Positions 20,398 to 29,407 of a stretch of DNA of 64,000 nt are shown here, piece by piece. Made by a program: the position numbers and the translations under genes. The notes under the pieces are model-generated. The model was given only the letters and a program-made list of their open reading frames with translations, was not told where the DNA came from and did no database searches. Source of the DNA: Bartonella schoenbuchensis R1. Its GTDB lineage: Bacteria > Pseudomonadota > Alphaproteobacteria > Rhizobiales > Rhizobiaceae. Numbering within the stretch: the first letter of the stretch is position 1; every line of letters begins with the position of its first letter. The stretch lies in the NCBI RefSeq assembly GCF_002022685.1, contig NZ_CP019789.1:558001-622000 (forward strand), read 5' to 3'.

Positions 20398-21431
20398 ATG
20401 TTAGAAATGAAAGCCATGATTACCGGTATTTCAGGTCCGGTTCTAACAAATGATGAAAAGGCATTTATTACTGAGCATAAGCCTTGGGCTTTTATTTTAT
20501 TTGCGCGTAATATTAGCACTGCAGACGATATCAAAGCACTTACTGCATCTTTATGTGAAGTTAGCGGACGTGATGATATTTTTATTTTCATTGATCAGGA
20601 AGGGGAAAGGGTGCAACGCTTGCACCCACCTTTAGCACCTAATTATCCAACGGCTGCAACTTTAGGAGCTATTTATAAAAAAATCAGGAAGCAGGGCTTC
20701 GTGCTGCTTGGATTATGTCACGGCTTCATGCTTTTGATTTGATGAAACTTGGCATTAATGCAAACTGTCTTCCACTGTTAGATGTGCCAGTGGTAGGGGC
20801 TCATGATGTTATTGGAACGCGCGCTTATGCTCAGGAACCAGAAACGGTTACTGCTTTGGGGCGTGCAGCTGCTAGGGGGCTTTTAGATGGTGGTGTTTTA
20901 CCAGTAATGAAACATATCCCCGGACATGGTCGGACATTGTGCGATACGCACTTAAAAATGGCACGCGTAGATGCAACCCTTGATATTTTAGAACAGTATG
21001 ATTTTATGCCTTTTAGAAATTTAGCGGATTTTCCAGCTGCAATGACTGCTCATATTGTTTATGAGGCAATTGACGATAAAGTATCTGCAACACTGTCTAA
21101 AAAAGTTGTAGAGGATATTATTCGTAAAAAGATTGGTTTTGATGGCCTTTTAATGACAGATGATGTGTCAATGAAAGCTCTTTCAGAGAGTACATGTTCG
21201 AACAATCTTTCAGATTTAACACATAAAATTTTTGCAGCTGGTTGTAATATTGTTCTTCATTGTAATGGTAATTTGGAAGAAATGCTTGTCATTGCTCATG
21301 CTACCCCGTTTTTATCAGGAAAAGCATTAGAGCGTGCTTATAATGCCCATGCTAGGGTTGGGAAGCCTGATTTATCAGATGAGGTTGCTTTAAGAGAAGA
21401 ATTTTCAAGTCTCTTAGCTTTTGTTAAATAA
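20398..21431 (+). pseudogene. nagZ: Beta-N-acetylhexosaminidase NagZ, frameshifted at an A7 run
   Basis: Glycoside hydrolase family 3 NagZ removes GlcNAc from muropeptides during peptidoglycan recycling. Frame 1 (20398-20742) gives the N-terminal third with FIDQEGERVQRL. After A7 (20677-20683) homology continues in the -1 frame as NQEAGLRAAWIMSRLHAFDL. The rest of the barrel then follows: the substrate loop KHIPGHGRTLCDTH with its His/Asp pair, and the TDDVSMKAL nucleophile region. Adding one base at the A run restores a normal-length ~344-residue protein. As sequenced, the product stops at residue 114. It could be recent inactivation or a base-calling error. Next downstream are the tat remnants. 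Confidence 0.85.
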
Positions 21432-21787
21432 ATACGTAATTTTGAGTTAGCTTGATTTATTAAATATTGCTGAATAAGAGTGAAAATGGCGTAACAATAT
21501 TAATTTGAGACAATTGATGTTTTGTTACCTTTCATTCAGGAAGGAAATATACAAATAAAATATAATTATATTTGAAATATCACTTATATTGAGCATTCAT
21601 GCTATAAAATTGATGTTGGTCTCAACAAATTCAATTACTATCAGTAGAACTTGCAAGTCAAATGCCAAAAGAAATTCTTCTTTTGTTAAAAGAGGAAAAA
21701 GCCTGTTTCTAAAAAATAATATGAAATCACAAAGACGAAATCATAATTTAGCATCAATCATTTAAGTGAGGAAGTCGAGTATAAACA
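21432..21787. other. Degenerate gap between nagZ and tatB remains
   Basis: 356 bp. In related genomes scpA, scpB and tatA sit here. I see no convincing fragment of any of the three, though the flanking decay makes erosion likely. Confidence 0.4.
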
Positions 21788-22141
21788 ATGTGTGGGATGT
21801 AGGATTAATAGGGCAGAGTTTTTAATTATCTTACTTGTTTTCATTATTGTAGTTAAATTAAAAGATTAGCCTAACATTTTAAGGTAATCATAAAGGCTAA
21901 TAATATATACATTCGACAGCCAATGAATCTCGACATCAGTTTGATGACACAATGAAATAAACTGAATTGAATGATTTGCAAAAGACATTATCAGATAACA
22001 AAAATTCTTATTCCTTACAAAGAATTAACGAAAGTTTTTGATTCAATTCATGATGTAGTGAAGGATGTTCACGACAGTCTTGATGTAAATACGATATTTC
22101 ATAAATTGGAAAAAGATAAAAACGTTTTTTATATGCGATAA
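21788..22141 (+). pseudogene. tatB: Decayed tatB (twin-arginine translocase subunit)
   Basis: Shifting between frames recovers a TatB-like protein. It starts MWDVGLIG, and after a frameshift reads AEFLIILLVFIIVVKLKD, stop, PNILR (the transmembrane helix and the PKDLPxxLR region). Then come STANESRHQFDDTMK, stop, TELNDLQKTLSDNKNS and, after another shift, DSIHDVVKDVHDSLD. In-frame stops lie at 21867-21869, 21885-21887 and 21958-21960, and there are at least three frameshifts. The position before tatC and serS matches the rhizobial tatA-tatB-tatC-serS order. Several independent lesions make this a true pseudogene rather than a sequencing error. Confidence 0.78.
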
Positions 22142-22247
22142 AAAAGCATTGAGATAAAAAGTTAAGGGTATCTGTTGTTCATAGTCATGAGCTATAGCCT
22201 ATAATACTTCAGTTTAGCCTCTCTCTAAATCTTCATTAAAGAATAGA

Positions 22248-22557
22248 GTTTACAGCGCATATCTTTGATTATCTGAGCTTTATGCACCATTTATCTGGAT
22301 TTTTGGTTTGATTTTTCAATTACCTCTTATTGCTAGCTTGTTAACAAAAGTTGGATTGTTGACATTTCATATGTTGCCGTCCAAATGAAAGTGGGTCATC
22401 CTGATTTCTTTTATAATTGTGGTTATGGTAAACCGTCGTATTTTTTTCTATGTTTGCAGTAGCTTTACCGACGATAATTCTTTATGAAATATCAATTTTA
22501 ATTGCTTGCTGGATAGGAAAAAGAAATCCTCTTAATAGAAGTTTATATTTTGTATGA
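22248..22557 (+). pseudogene. tatC: Decayed tatC, C-terminal remnant only
   Basis: The fragment reads LIFQLPLIASLLTKVGLLT, a TGA (22386-22388), then KWVILISFIIVVMV. After a frameshift near 22430 it continues AVALPTIILYEISIL and IACWIGKR up to a TGA at 22555. This is the last ~100 residues of TatC, the substrate-receptor subunit of the Tat translocase. The N-terminal ~60% is missing, and another stop is at 22266-22268. It lies 39 bp before serS, as in intact loci. Confidence 0.8.
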
Positions 22558-22596
22558 TAAGCAATCAAATAGAAACGATACAAATAAGGAGTTCTA

Positions 22597-23874
22597 ATGC
22601 TCGATATTAAATGGATCCGTGAAAATCCTGAAAAATTAGACGCAGCTCTAAAAAATAGGGGGATTGAACCACAAGCTCAAAGGTTGATAGAGCTTGATCT
22701 TGAACGTCGATCACACGTTGCAAAAATACAATGTGCACAAGAACGTCGCAACGTGGCTTCAAAAGAAATAGGGCAAGCATTAGCTGCGGGTGATCAGAAA
22801 AATGCTGAACGTATTAAAGCAGAGGTTGAAGAAATTAAAGATTTTCTTTCTTCTGCTTCAATGGAAGAAAAGCAATTGACTGAAAATCTTGAAAAAACTC
22901 TTTCAGCTATACCAAATATTCCATTAAATGATGTTCCAAAAGGTAAAGATGAAAGCGCTAACGTTGTCGTTCGGCACTTTGGTACACCTACGACGTTTGA
23001 TTTTACACCGAAGGAACATTTTGATCTTGGTCAGAATCTTCAACAGATGGATTTTGAGCAGGCAAGTCGTTTGTCTGGTGCACGCTTTACAGTACTTTCA
23101 GGGGCATTGGCGCGTCTTGAGCGTGCATTGGGCCAATTTATGCTTGATATGCATGTGGATGAACATGGTTATACAGAGGTTTCAGTACCTCTTCTTGTGC
23201 GTGATGAAATTGTTTATGGAGCAGGACAATTACCAAAATTTTCTGACGATCTTTTTCAGACTACAGATGGCAAATGGCTTATTTCCACAGCAGAAGTACC
23301 ATTAGTTAATTTAGTAAATAGTGAAGTTCTTGATATATCAGATTTACCTCTGCGGTTTTCTTCTCTTACACCTTGTTTTCGTTCAGAAGCAGGAGCGGCT
23401 GGGCGTGATACACGTGGGATGTTGCGTCAGCACCAGTTTTGGAAGGTAGAAATGGTATCGATTACCACTGAGGAACAATCCTTAATTGAATTGGAACGTA
23501 TGACAGAGTGTGCAGAAAATGTATTGAAGCGACTTGGGTTGCCTTTTCGTACTGTACTTCTTTCTACTGGTGATATGGGGTTTGCTGCCCGTAAGACCTA
23601 TGATATTGAAGTTTGGCTTCCAGGCCAGAGGTGCTATCGTGAAATTTCAAGTTGTTCAGTCTGTGGAGATTTTCAGGGGCGACGTATGAATGCTCGATAT
23701 CGTACAAAAGGTGAAAAAACATTACATTTTGTGCATACTCTGAATGGTTCTGGCACAGCTGTTGGTCGTTGCCTTATTGCTATTCTTGAAAATTATCAGC
23801 AGGCTGATGGATCAGTTATTGTCCCAGATGTTTTGCAGCCTTATATGAAGGGAATAAGTCGTCTTACTATTTAA
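22597..23874 (+). CDS. serS: Seryl-tRNA synthetase
   Basis: A 425-residue class II aminoacyl-tRNA synthetase. It has the N-terminal coiled-coil tRNA-binding arm (about residues 30-105). The catalytic domain carries motif 2 ([20 protein letters not shown]) and motif 3 ([18 protein letters not shown]). AAGGAG sits 7 bp before the ATG. No lesion. In relatives surE follows; here only 133 bp separate serS from pcm. Confidence 0.98.
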   Translation: MLDIKWIRENPEKLDAALKNRGIEPQAQRLIELDLERRSHVAKIQCAQERRNVASKEIGQALAAGDQKNAERIKAEVEEIKDFLSSASMEEKQLTENLEKTLSAIPNIPLNDVPKGKDESANVVVRHFGTPTTFDFTPKEHFDLGQNLQQMDFEQASRLSGARFTVLSGALARLERALGQFMLDMHVDEHGYTEVSVPLLVRDEIVYGAGQLPKFSDDLFQTTDGKWLISTAEVPLVNLVNSEVLDISDLPLRFSSLTPCFRSEAGAAGRDTRGMLRQHQFWKVEMVSITTEEQSLIELERMTECAENVLKRLGLPFRTVLLSTGDMGFAARKTYDIEVWLPGQRCYREISSCSVCGDFQGRRMNARYRTKGEKTLHFVHTLNGSGTAVGRCLIAILENYQQADGSVIVPDVLQPYMKGISRLTI

Positions 23875-23902
23875 CTTGTGTGAATAAGCACCAATACACG
23901 TT

Positions 23903-23923
23903 TATTATCGATAAATGATAATA
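23903..23923 (+). terminator. Hairpin after serS
   Basis: TATTATC and GATAATA pair around a 7-nt loop 28 bp after the serS stop. There is no following T-run, so it is a weak candidate for a terminator or processing site. Confidence 0.25.
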
Positions 23924-24007
23924 GCGTTTATCAGAAAATTTGAATGCTTTTAAAAAGTAATGCACGTGTAAATAGAGTAATCGTTACATTAAAAATCGAA
24001 TGATATT

Positions 24008-24667
24008 ATGGAGCAGAAGAAAAATTTACAATTTCGTGAAGAATTGGCAAGCCTTGTACTGAAAATGCGCAGTAAAGGGGTCGATGATCTGCGCTTTTTT
24101 GCTGCGTTTGAGAAAATTCCACGTCATCATTTTGTAGCTGTTCCTTGGCTTAAGAGTGCATATGATAATAAAATTATTCCAATTGAGTGTGGTGAATATA
24201 TTGAGCGTTTAGAAGAACAGCTTTTAATTCTCGCTGCGTTATCGTTGAAAAAAAAACACCGTGTTTTAGAAGTTGGTACAGGTTCTGGTTTTTGTACTGC
24301 TCTTATGGCGTGTCTTAGTGATCGAGTGATAACGATTGATCGTTATAAAACACTTGTTGAATTGGCACGGCAAAGATTTCAAACTTTAGGGCTTGACAAT
24401 ATTGTTGTACAGCAGATTGACGCAAGTAAAGGTATTACGAGTTTTGGATCGTTTGATCGTATTCTTATTTGGCCATCACGCTCTGATGAACCGGAAGAAT
24501 TTTTAGAAATTTTAGCCGGGAATGGAATTCTCATTCAAGCTATTGGGCCAGATGAAGGGGTGCAAACTGTTATGCGTTATACGAAAATTGGTAGCCAATT
24601 TGAACGTTCAGAAATGTTTCAAGTGCGTTATCAACCCTTTATTGAAAACGTTGCAGAAATACTTTGA
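24008..24667 (+). CDS. pcm: Protein-L-isoaspartate O-methyltransferase
   Basis: A 219-residue Pcm that methylates isoaspartyl residues in damaged proteins to start their repair. The SAM-binding motif VLEVGTGSGFCTAL lies near residues 91-104. The upstream FEKIPRHHFV segment and the C-terminal region are typical. The usual GQTISQP-like substrate loop reads CGEYIERLEEQ here and is diverged, so substrate preference may differ. It precedes the LysM/M23 lipoprotein, as in other rhizobia. Confidence 0.88.
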   Translation: MEQKKNLQFREELASLVLKMRSKGVDDLRFFAAFEKIPRHHFVAVPWLKSAYDNKIIPIECGEYIERLEEQLLILAALSLKKKHRVLEVGTGSGFCTALMACLSDRVITIDRYKTLVELARQRFQTLGLDNIVVQQIDASKGITSFGSFDRILIWPSRSDEPEEFLEILAGNGILIQAIGPDEGVQTVMRYTKIGSQFERSEMFQVRYQPFIENVAEIL

Positions 24668-24858
24668 TTTTTAAGGTTAAGAGGTTGTGAAGAAACCTAT
24701 GTGCTCTATTTATAACAAATTCATTTTGGTCTTTTTGTGAAATTTTTATAGGTAAAATATTCAATCTTTAACTCTTAGGTAATATTAGCAAGATTTAATA
24801 GAATGAGTTGGGTATTGGCCAATAAATAAACCATATATTTGAATTTTTGAGTAACATT

Positions 24859-26025
24859 ATGCGGTATAGTCTTCAGGGGATAGTTCTTTGGGTTGTAGTA
24901 ACGATAATAACGGGTTGTAGTTCTGGTACACAGCGTTTTTATGATGGTTTTTATAAAGGTCCTGCTCAATCGACTACACTCACAACAATGTCTGATGATC
25001 CACAAATGTTATCAGAAGGTGGAGTAATACAAAGCAGTGAGCTACCACCTGTGGAGTCACCTTATGATTTAGGAGTTAATGATAGTTCGTATGATTCTCT
25101 AGAACAGGGAGCCACATCTTATTCTGATAAGCACAGAGAATTTTCATCTGATGGGCGAATTATGGGTTCTCCACCGCAAAATCTTGGAACACTTTCTCGT
25201 TCACAAGTGAATAATCCTCCTACTTCTAGGCAGGGGTCTTATATTGTACAAAGTGGTGATACCCTGTTAAGTATTGCACGGCAAATAGGAGTTAGTGTTG
25301 AGGCGTTAAAATTAGCAAATGGTATGAATAATCATTCTATCCATGTTGGTCAGGTGCTCATTATCCCAAATGAACGCGCAAGTGTATCTTCAAATATATC
25401 TCCAAATGCTCCCAATAATACTCAAGTAACATCACAAACTTCATCTCCAACTCCATCTAAAGCTGTATCCTCTGTTGAAAGTAAAAAGGATCCATCATCT
25501 GCGTATGGAACTTCTGTAACAACTACATCTGTGACAAAGACTGATCCCTCAAATGTTAAGCAGGATTCTTCTCTGCAAAAACCTGCAACTGCTTTATCAG
25601 ATACAGTGGTTGATTCAGATGATGTTGTTGCTCCACAAGCAACAGGGATTTCTAAAATGCGTTGGCCGGTACGAGGGCGTTTGTTAAGTCACTTTGGTCA
25701 AAAGAAAGGAACAGTAGTTAGTCGAGGGATAGAAATTACTGTACCTGAAGGTTCATCAGTAAAGGCAGCGGAAAATGGTGTCGTTATCTATGCAAGTGAT
25801 GGATTAAAAGAACTTGGCAATGTTGTCATGATTCGGCATGAAGACAATATTATTACTATTTATGGGCATAATGATAAACTTGTTGTTAGTAGAGGGCAAA
25901 AGGTACGACGTGGTGATGAAATTGCTAAGTCTGGTGTTTCAGGAGATGCTACAACGCCGCGCGTCTATTTTGAAGTCCGTAAAGACACAGTGCCTGTTGA
26001 CCCTATCAAATATTTAGAAAATTAA
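24859..26025 (+). CDS. LysM/M23-domain lipoprotein (NlpD/EnvC-like amidase activator)
   Basis: 388 residues from ATG 24859; an in-frame TTG at 24847 would add four. A signal peptide with lipobox ITGC marks a lipoprotein. A LysM domain (YIVQSGDTLLSIARQIGVSV...) is near residues 130-175. A long Ser/Thr/Pro-rich linker then leads to a C-terminal M23/LytM domain (about 270-385). Catalytic zinc ligands look lost: the usual HxGID is SRGIEI and the usual HxH-type FEVR segment begins VYFEVR. This suggests a non-catalytic LytM factor that recruits or activates a peptidoglycan amidase at division, as NlpD and EnvC do. The start has a poor ribosome-binding site. Confidence 0.88.
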   Translation: MRYSLQGIVLWVVVTIITGCSSGTQRFYDGFYKGPAQSTTLTTMSDDPQMLSEGGVIQSSELPPVESPYDLGVNDSSYDSLEQGATSYSDKHREFSSDGRIMGSPPQNLGTLSRSQVNNPPTSRQGSYIVQSGDTLLSIARQIGVSVEALKLANGMNNHSIHVGQVLIIPNERASVSSNISPNAPNNTQVTSQTSSPTPSKAVSSVESKKDPSSAYGTSVTTTSVTKTDPSNVKQDSSLQKPATALSDTVVDSDDVVAPQATGISKMRWPVRGRLLSHFGQKKGTVVSRGIEITVPEGSSVKAAENGVVIYASDGLKELGNVVMIRHEDNIITIYGHNDKLVVSRGQKVRRGDEIAKSGVSGDATTPRVYFEVRKDTVPVDPIKYLEN

Positions 26026-27159
26026 CGAAGAGTCATTTGATTATATAAAATTCAAGGTTCTCTAAGTTGTTTTTGATTGTGTATTAAAACAACGGCTTAT
26101 TAGGTCGTTGTTCAAGTTCTTATCTGTTATAATTTTGCTATTTTTATAATATTAGAATGATTTTCGTATGTTATTGCTCATTCTAAGATGTGATTATGAG
26201 TTTTTTAAATTATTTTGTAGTCTATTATAAAAAGAGTACCGTAAGTATCCATCACATTATAATGTAATTTTTTACTGCAATTTATAAAAAAGCTAAAAGC
26301 TAGAATGATTAGAGAATCATCTTTTATAGTCGTGCAGAAATAGTAATAACTATAAGGTACTTGCCTGTCAGTTATATATGGTAGCCATAGATGGTACCTT
26401 TTTGATGTTGCATGAAACATGATACTTTGAAAGTGTTTTTGACACTATTATCAAAGTAGTTTTTAAAGCTTTAATTATAATAAATAAAAACTATTACAGA
26501 AGATGATAAGGTGGTATTTCTTATTTTAAAGGGGGTCATAAAGTAAGAAGGGTGACGCTTTTAAACAGTATTTTCAATAAGTTTAAGAGTTTTTTCGATA
26601 TCCAGTGTATTTTGATTACACTATATAATTTATTAAATCATTAATGACTAGCCTGTGTTGTATATGTTCTACAGCCCCATAAAATGGGCTGTCCTTTAAC
26701 AGATTGTTACATGTTTTCAGTGAGATGTTCTTTATGTTAAAGATTGCAAATAAAGTTTATGTCAACTCAATTGACGTTATTAACAAGCCCGAAATATAAT
26801 TTACTGGAATTTAGCGAAATAATCAGCTCAGGTAGCATTTAAGCGAAAGATATTATACGATTAAAATTGGCGATCAATTGATCTAATTTTGGAAACAAAA
26901 AATTATTTTACATTAGTTGTTTTTTCAATTTATGAGAGATCTTATATTTTTTTGTATGTATTGGACAGAATGAAATCGTTTTTTAGAAGTATTTATTTGT
27001 TGTGTTTTAGCTTTTAAGGTTTTATTTCCTTTGGAAAAGCTAAAACTGTATGATGTAGTGGTTAGGATATATAGTATCTAAGAAATTTTTCTTTCTCTAA
27101 GCCAAAAGCTTATTTTAGTAGAGGGGAAATATATGAAGTTTAATCTATAGGAGATCAAA
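26026..27159. other. 1.13-kb gap between the LysM/M23 gene and yajC
   Basis: No gene can be supported; a 71-codon minus-strand frame at 26205-26420 has no recognisable features. Two small hairpins are present, at 26088-26112 (AACAACG/CGTTGTT) and 26671-26692 (ACAGCCC/GGGCTGT). Relatives often carry a DUF815-type ATPase gene here. No Walker-like remnant was recognised, so full erosion is likely. Confidence 0.45.
26671..26692. terminator. GC-rich hairpin in the 1.1-kb gap
   Basis: ACAGCCC pairs perfectly with GGGCTGT around an 8-nt AT loop, followed by CCTTT. It is the only GC-rich stem in this gap. It may be the terminator of a lost gene. Confidence 0.35.
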
Positions 27160-27618
27160 ATGTTTATTACTAACGCTTATGCTCAGGCTGCAGGCGGCAT
27201 TTCTGGTGGGTCGTCGCTTATTACCTTTGTTCCTTTCATTCTGATTTTTGCTATTATGTATTTTTTGATTATTCGCCCACAGCGTACGCAAATGAAAAAG
27301 CGGCAGGAAATGCTTAATGCTGTACGCCGTGGTGATACAGTTGTAACAGGTGGCGGTATTATCGGTAAAGTTACAAAGGTTTATGATGAGCAGGGTGAGT
27401 TAGAGGTTGAAATTAATGATAGTGTACGCATTCGTGTTGTTCGTTCAACTTTGGCTGATGTTCGTATTAAAGGTGAGCCACTTTCGGAAGAAAAGCCAAA
27501 ATCTACTGCTAAGGTAAAGGCACCTAAAAAACCTGTGGCTAAAACTGTAAAAAAAGCAAGTACGGTAGTAACGAAGAAGGAGAAAGTTGCACCAAAGGAG
27601 AGTAAACCGAAACTGTAA
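27160..27618 (+). CDS. yajC: Preprotein translocase auxiliary subunit YajC
   Basis: 152 residues with one N-terminal transmembrane helix (about 20-42) and the diagnostic YFLIIRPQRTQMKKRQEML, followed by GDTVVTGGGIIGKV. YajC associates with SecDF and SecYEG and aids export. The C terminus has a Lys/Ala/Pro-rich extension of about 45 residues absent from short YajC proteins. In most alphaproteobacteria secD/secF follow directly. Here a strong terminator and a gap follow instead. Confidence 0.94.
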   Translation: MFITNAYAQAAGGISGGSSLITFVPFILIFAIMYFLIIRPQRTQMKKRQEMLNAVRRGDTVVTGGGIIGKVTKVYDEQGELEVEINDSVRIRVVRSTLADVRIKGEPLSEEKPKSTAKVKAPKKPVAKTVKKASTVVTKKEKVAPKESKPKL

Positions 27619-28061
27619 TTGCATTTGTAGAATTTTTCACCCTTATAGAGGCAAAATGGCTTTTCATAGAAAAGCCATTTTATTTTAGGGGTATTTATAA
27701 TCAATAATAAAGATTGTATCTTTGATTATTATTCTATGAGAGTATATTTTTTTGAATAGTCGTTGTTAAATTAATAAAAGATTAGAATGGTTTTAGCTAT
27801 TAATATAATTGCTATATGACTGAAATTACTTATTTTTTAAGAAAACAGACTAAAATAAGTCTTCCTTTTGGGCATAGTTGTTTAAATATCAGTTGTAATA
27901 TTTTTTTGTATATTCACCTGTTTTGTTTGATAATATTGATAAAAGATTTTGTGTCAGTGTTGTTATAAGAGCTATTATAGCGGCTTAAATTTATTATTGG
28001 TCTTTTGTTAGTTTTTGGGGGGAGGAAAAAGGACAGTTTTGTTTTAAAAAAGGTGCTTATT
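27619..28061. other. Gap after yajC, at the usual secD/secF position
   Basis: 443 bp holding the yajC terminator and the leader of the Mth938-domain gene. I recognised no SecD or SecF fragment. Confidence 0.45.
27653..27681 (+). terminator. Strong terminator after yajC
   Basis: AAAATGGCTTTT and AAAAGCCATTTT form a perfect 12-bp stem with a 5-nt loop, followed by ATTTTA. It lies 35 bp after the yajC stop and ends the transcript. Confidence 0.8.
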
Positions 28062-28448
28062 ATGTTTCATGCAATTCAAATCCGTGAAGCACATTTTCCG
28101 GGACGCGCACCTATTGATGCTTATGGAAATGGTGGTTTTCGTTTCGCTGATATGTCACATCGGGGTTCTATTATGTGTGTACCATCGGGCGTTTACGGTA
28201 TTAATATGGTAGAGCCTATACCCACTCAGGATGATATTTCTCGTATTTTAGAAGAAGCAGATCAGATTGAAGTTTTATTAGTGGGTACTGGAGTCGAATT
28301 ATTGCGATTACCTGAAACATTACGAGCACTTTTACGAGAAAAGCATATTTCAACAGATACTATGAGTACAGGGGCAGCAGTGCGTACATTTAATGTTCTT
28401 TTAGCTGAAAATCGTGCAGTTGCTGCAGTGTTGTTTGCAGTAGAATGA
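28062..28448 (+). CDS. Mth938-like domain protein (DUF498 family)
   Basis: 128 residues from ATG 28062, preceded by AAAGG with suitable spacing. An in-frame upstream TTG at 28005 would add 19 basic residues without family resemblance. The Mth938 fold is suggested by INMVEPIPTQDDISRIL, EVLLVGTGVELLRLPETLR and MSTGAAVRTFNVLLAENRAVAAVLFAV. Mitochondrial NDUFAF3 belongs to the same superfamily and assists complex I assembly. The stop overlaps the start of the next gene (ATGA), so the two are translationally coupled. Confidence 0.85.
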   Translation: MFHAIQIREAHFPGRAPIDAYGNGGFRFADMSHRGSIMCVPSGVYGINMVEPIPTQDDISRILEEADQIEVLLVGTGVELLRLPETLRALLREKHISTDTMSTGAAVRTFNVLLAENRAVAAVLFAVE

Positions 28449-29305
28449 CAAATTTTCTCCCTTATTGTCTTGATATTTTACGCGCTACAGACCGTGATCG
28501 CTATATATCAGTTTTATTTGCACCCAAAAAAAAGCGCTGGGCATTAGCTGCTCTTTACGCTTTTAATGCAGAAATTGCTCGTATTCGTGAAAGTGTGCAC
28601 GATCCACTTATTGGTGAGATACGATTACGTTGGTGGTATGATTCTATTGCCAATGGTGAAATAAAAAATAATAAACATAATCCAATTTTGGATGATTTAT
28701 TGACAACAATAGCTTTGTTTAATTTACCTAAGACAGCTTTTTTACATTATTGTGATGCGCGGGTTTTTGATCTTTATAATGATCCAATGATAACCATTCA
28801 TGATCTTGAAGCTTATTGTAGTAAGACAGCAAGTACAATTTTACAGCTTGCATGCCAGATATTAGATTTTGATGCAGCGCAAAATTTTACAAAAGCATAC
28901 GAACATGGAGGAATTGCTCAAGCATTGAGTGGTATATTGCGTCTTTTATCGCTTATGCAATCACGATATCAACGCTATTTCCCTTCTGATATGTTAAAGG
29001 CTATGGGGATGGAAAGGGAAGAGTTGGAGTTCAATCACATCAATAATGAGCAAAAACATAAGATCATTAAAGCTATGGTAGCGCTATCAAAAGACCATTA
29101 TCTCAAGTTTTACGAACATTCTATCACTTTACCTAAAACACTCAAACCAGCATTCCTTCCATTGTCAATTACACCAGCATCTCTTCAAAGAACGATGCAA
29201 TTAGGAGAGAAAGTTTTTCAAGAGGATGCAACTTTATCGCAGCTTCATCGTTATTGGTTGATAACAAAAGCAGCGATGAATGGCCGTTTTCCAAAATTAT
29301 TATAA
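28445..29305 (+). CDS. Squalene/phytoene synthase-like protein (NDUFAF6-type)
   Basis: 286 residues of the trans-isoprenyl diphosphate synthase (SQS/PSY) fold, recognisable from RDRYISVLFAPKKKRWAL and ALYAFNAEIAR, GEIRLRWWYDSI and CSKTASTILQLAC. The first aspartate-rich catalytic motif of true synthases is read here as NAEIARI, without aspartates. That fits the non-synthase branch that includes mitochondrial NDUFAF6. The pairing with the Mth938/NDUFAF3-like gene by a 4-bp overlap suggests joint work, possibly complex I assembly; this is inference. No other isoprenoid or hopanoid gene is adjacent. Confidence 0.82.
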   Translation: MTNFLPYCLDILRATDRDRYISVLFAPKKKRWALAALYAFNAEIARIRESVHDPLIGEIRLRWWYDSIANGEIKNNKHNPILDDLLTTIALFNLPKTAFLHYCDARVFDLYNDPMITIHDLEAYCSKTASTILQLACQILDFDAAQNFTKAYEHGGIAQALSGILRLLSLMQSRYQRYFPSDMLKAMGMEREELEFNHINNEQKHKIIKAMVALSKDHYLKFYEHSITLPKTLKPAFLPLSITPASLQRTMQLGEKVFQEDATLSQLHRYWLITKAAMNGRFPKLL

Positions 29306-29407
29306 ATCAATGTCATCCAGGAAGGAGTTTATTTAACTTTTTCCATTGTAAAAAAAACGCTTATACAATTTTATCATTAGATACGTAAAATCGTTCATAA
29401 AATTTCA

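Noticed and set aside
20677..20683. Programmed -1 frameshifting in nagZ
   Set aside because: The in-frame codons are TAT AAA AAA ATC, so the base before the AAA AAA pair is T and the site is not a full X XXY YYZ slippery heptamer.
21640..21700. Possible scpB or tatA fragment before tatB
   Set aside because: A short open stretch (QIQLLSVELASQ...) does not match conserved TatA or ScpB motifs that I can recall.
26205..26420. 71-codon minus-strand frame in the 1.1-kb gap
   Set aside because: No family resemblance, low-complexity composition, and no start signal.
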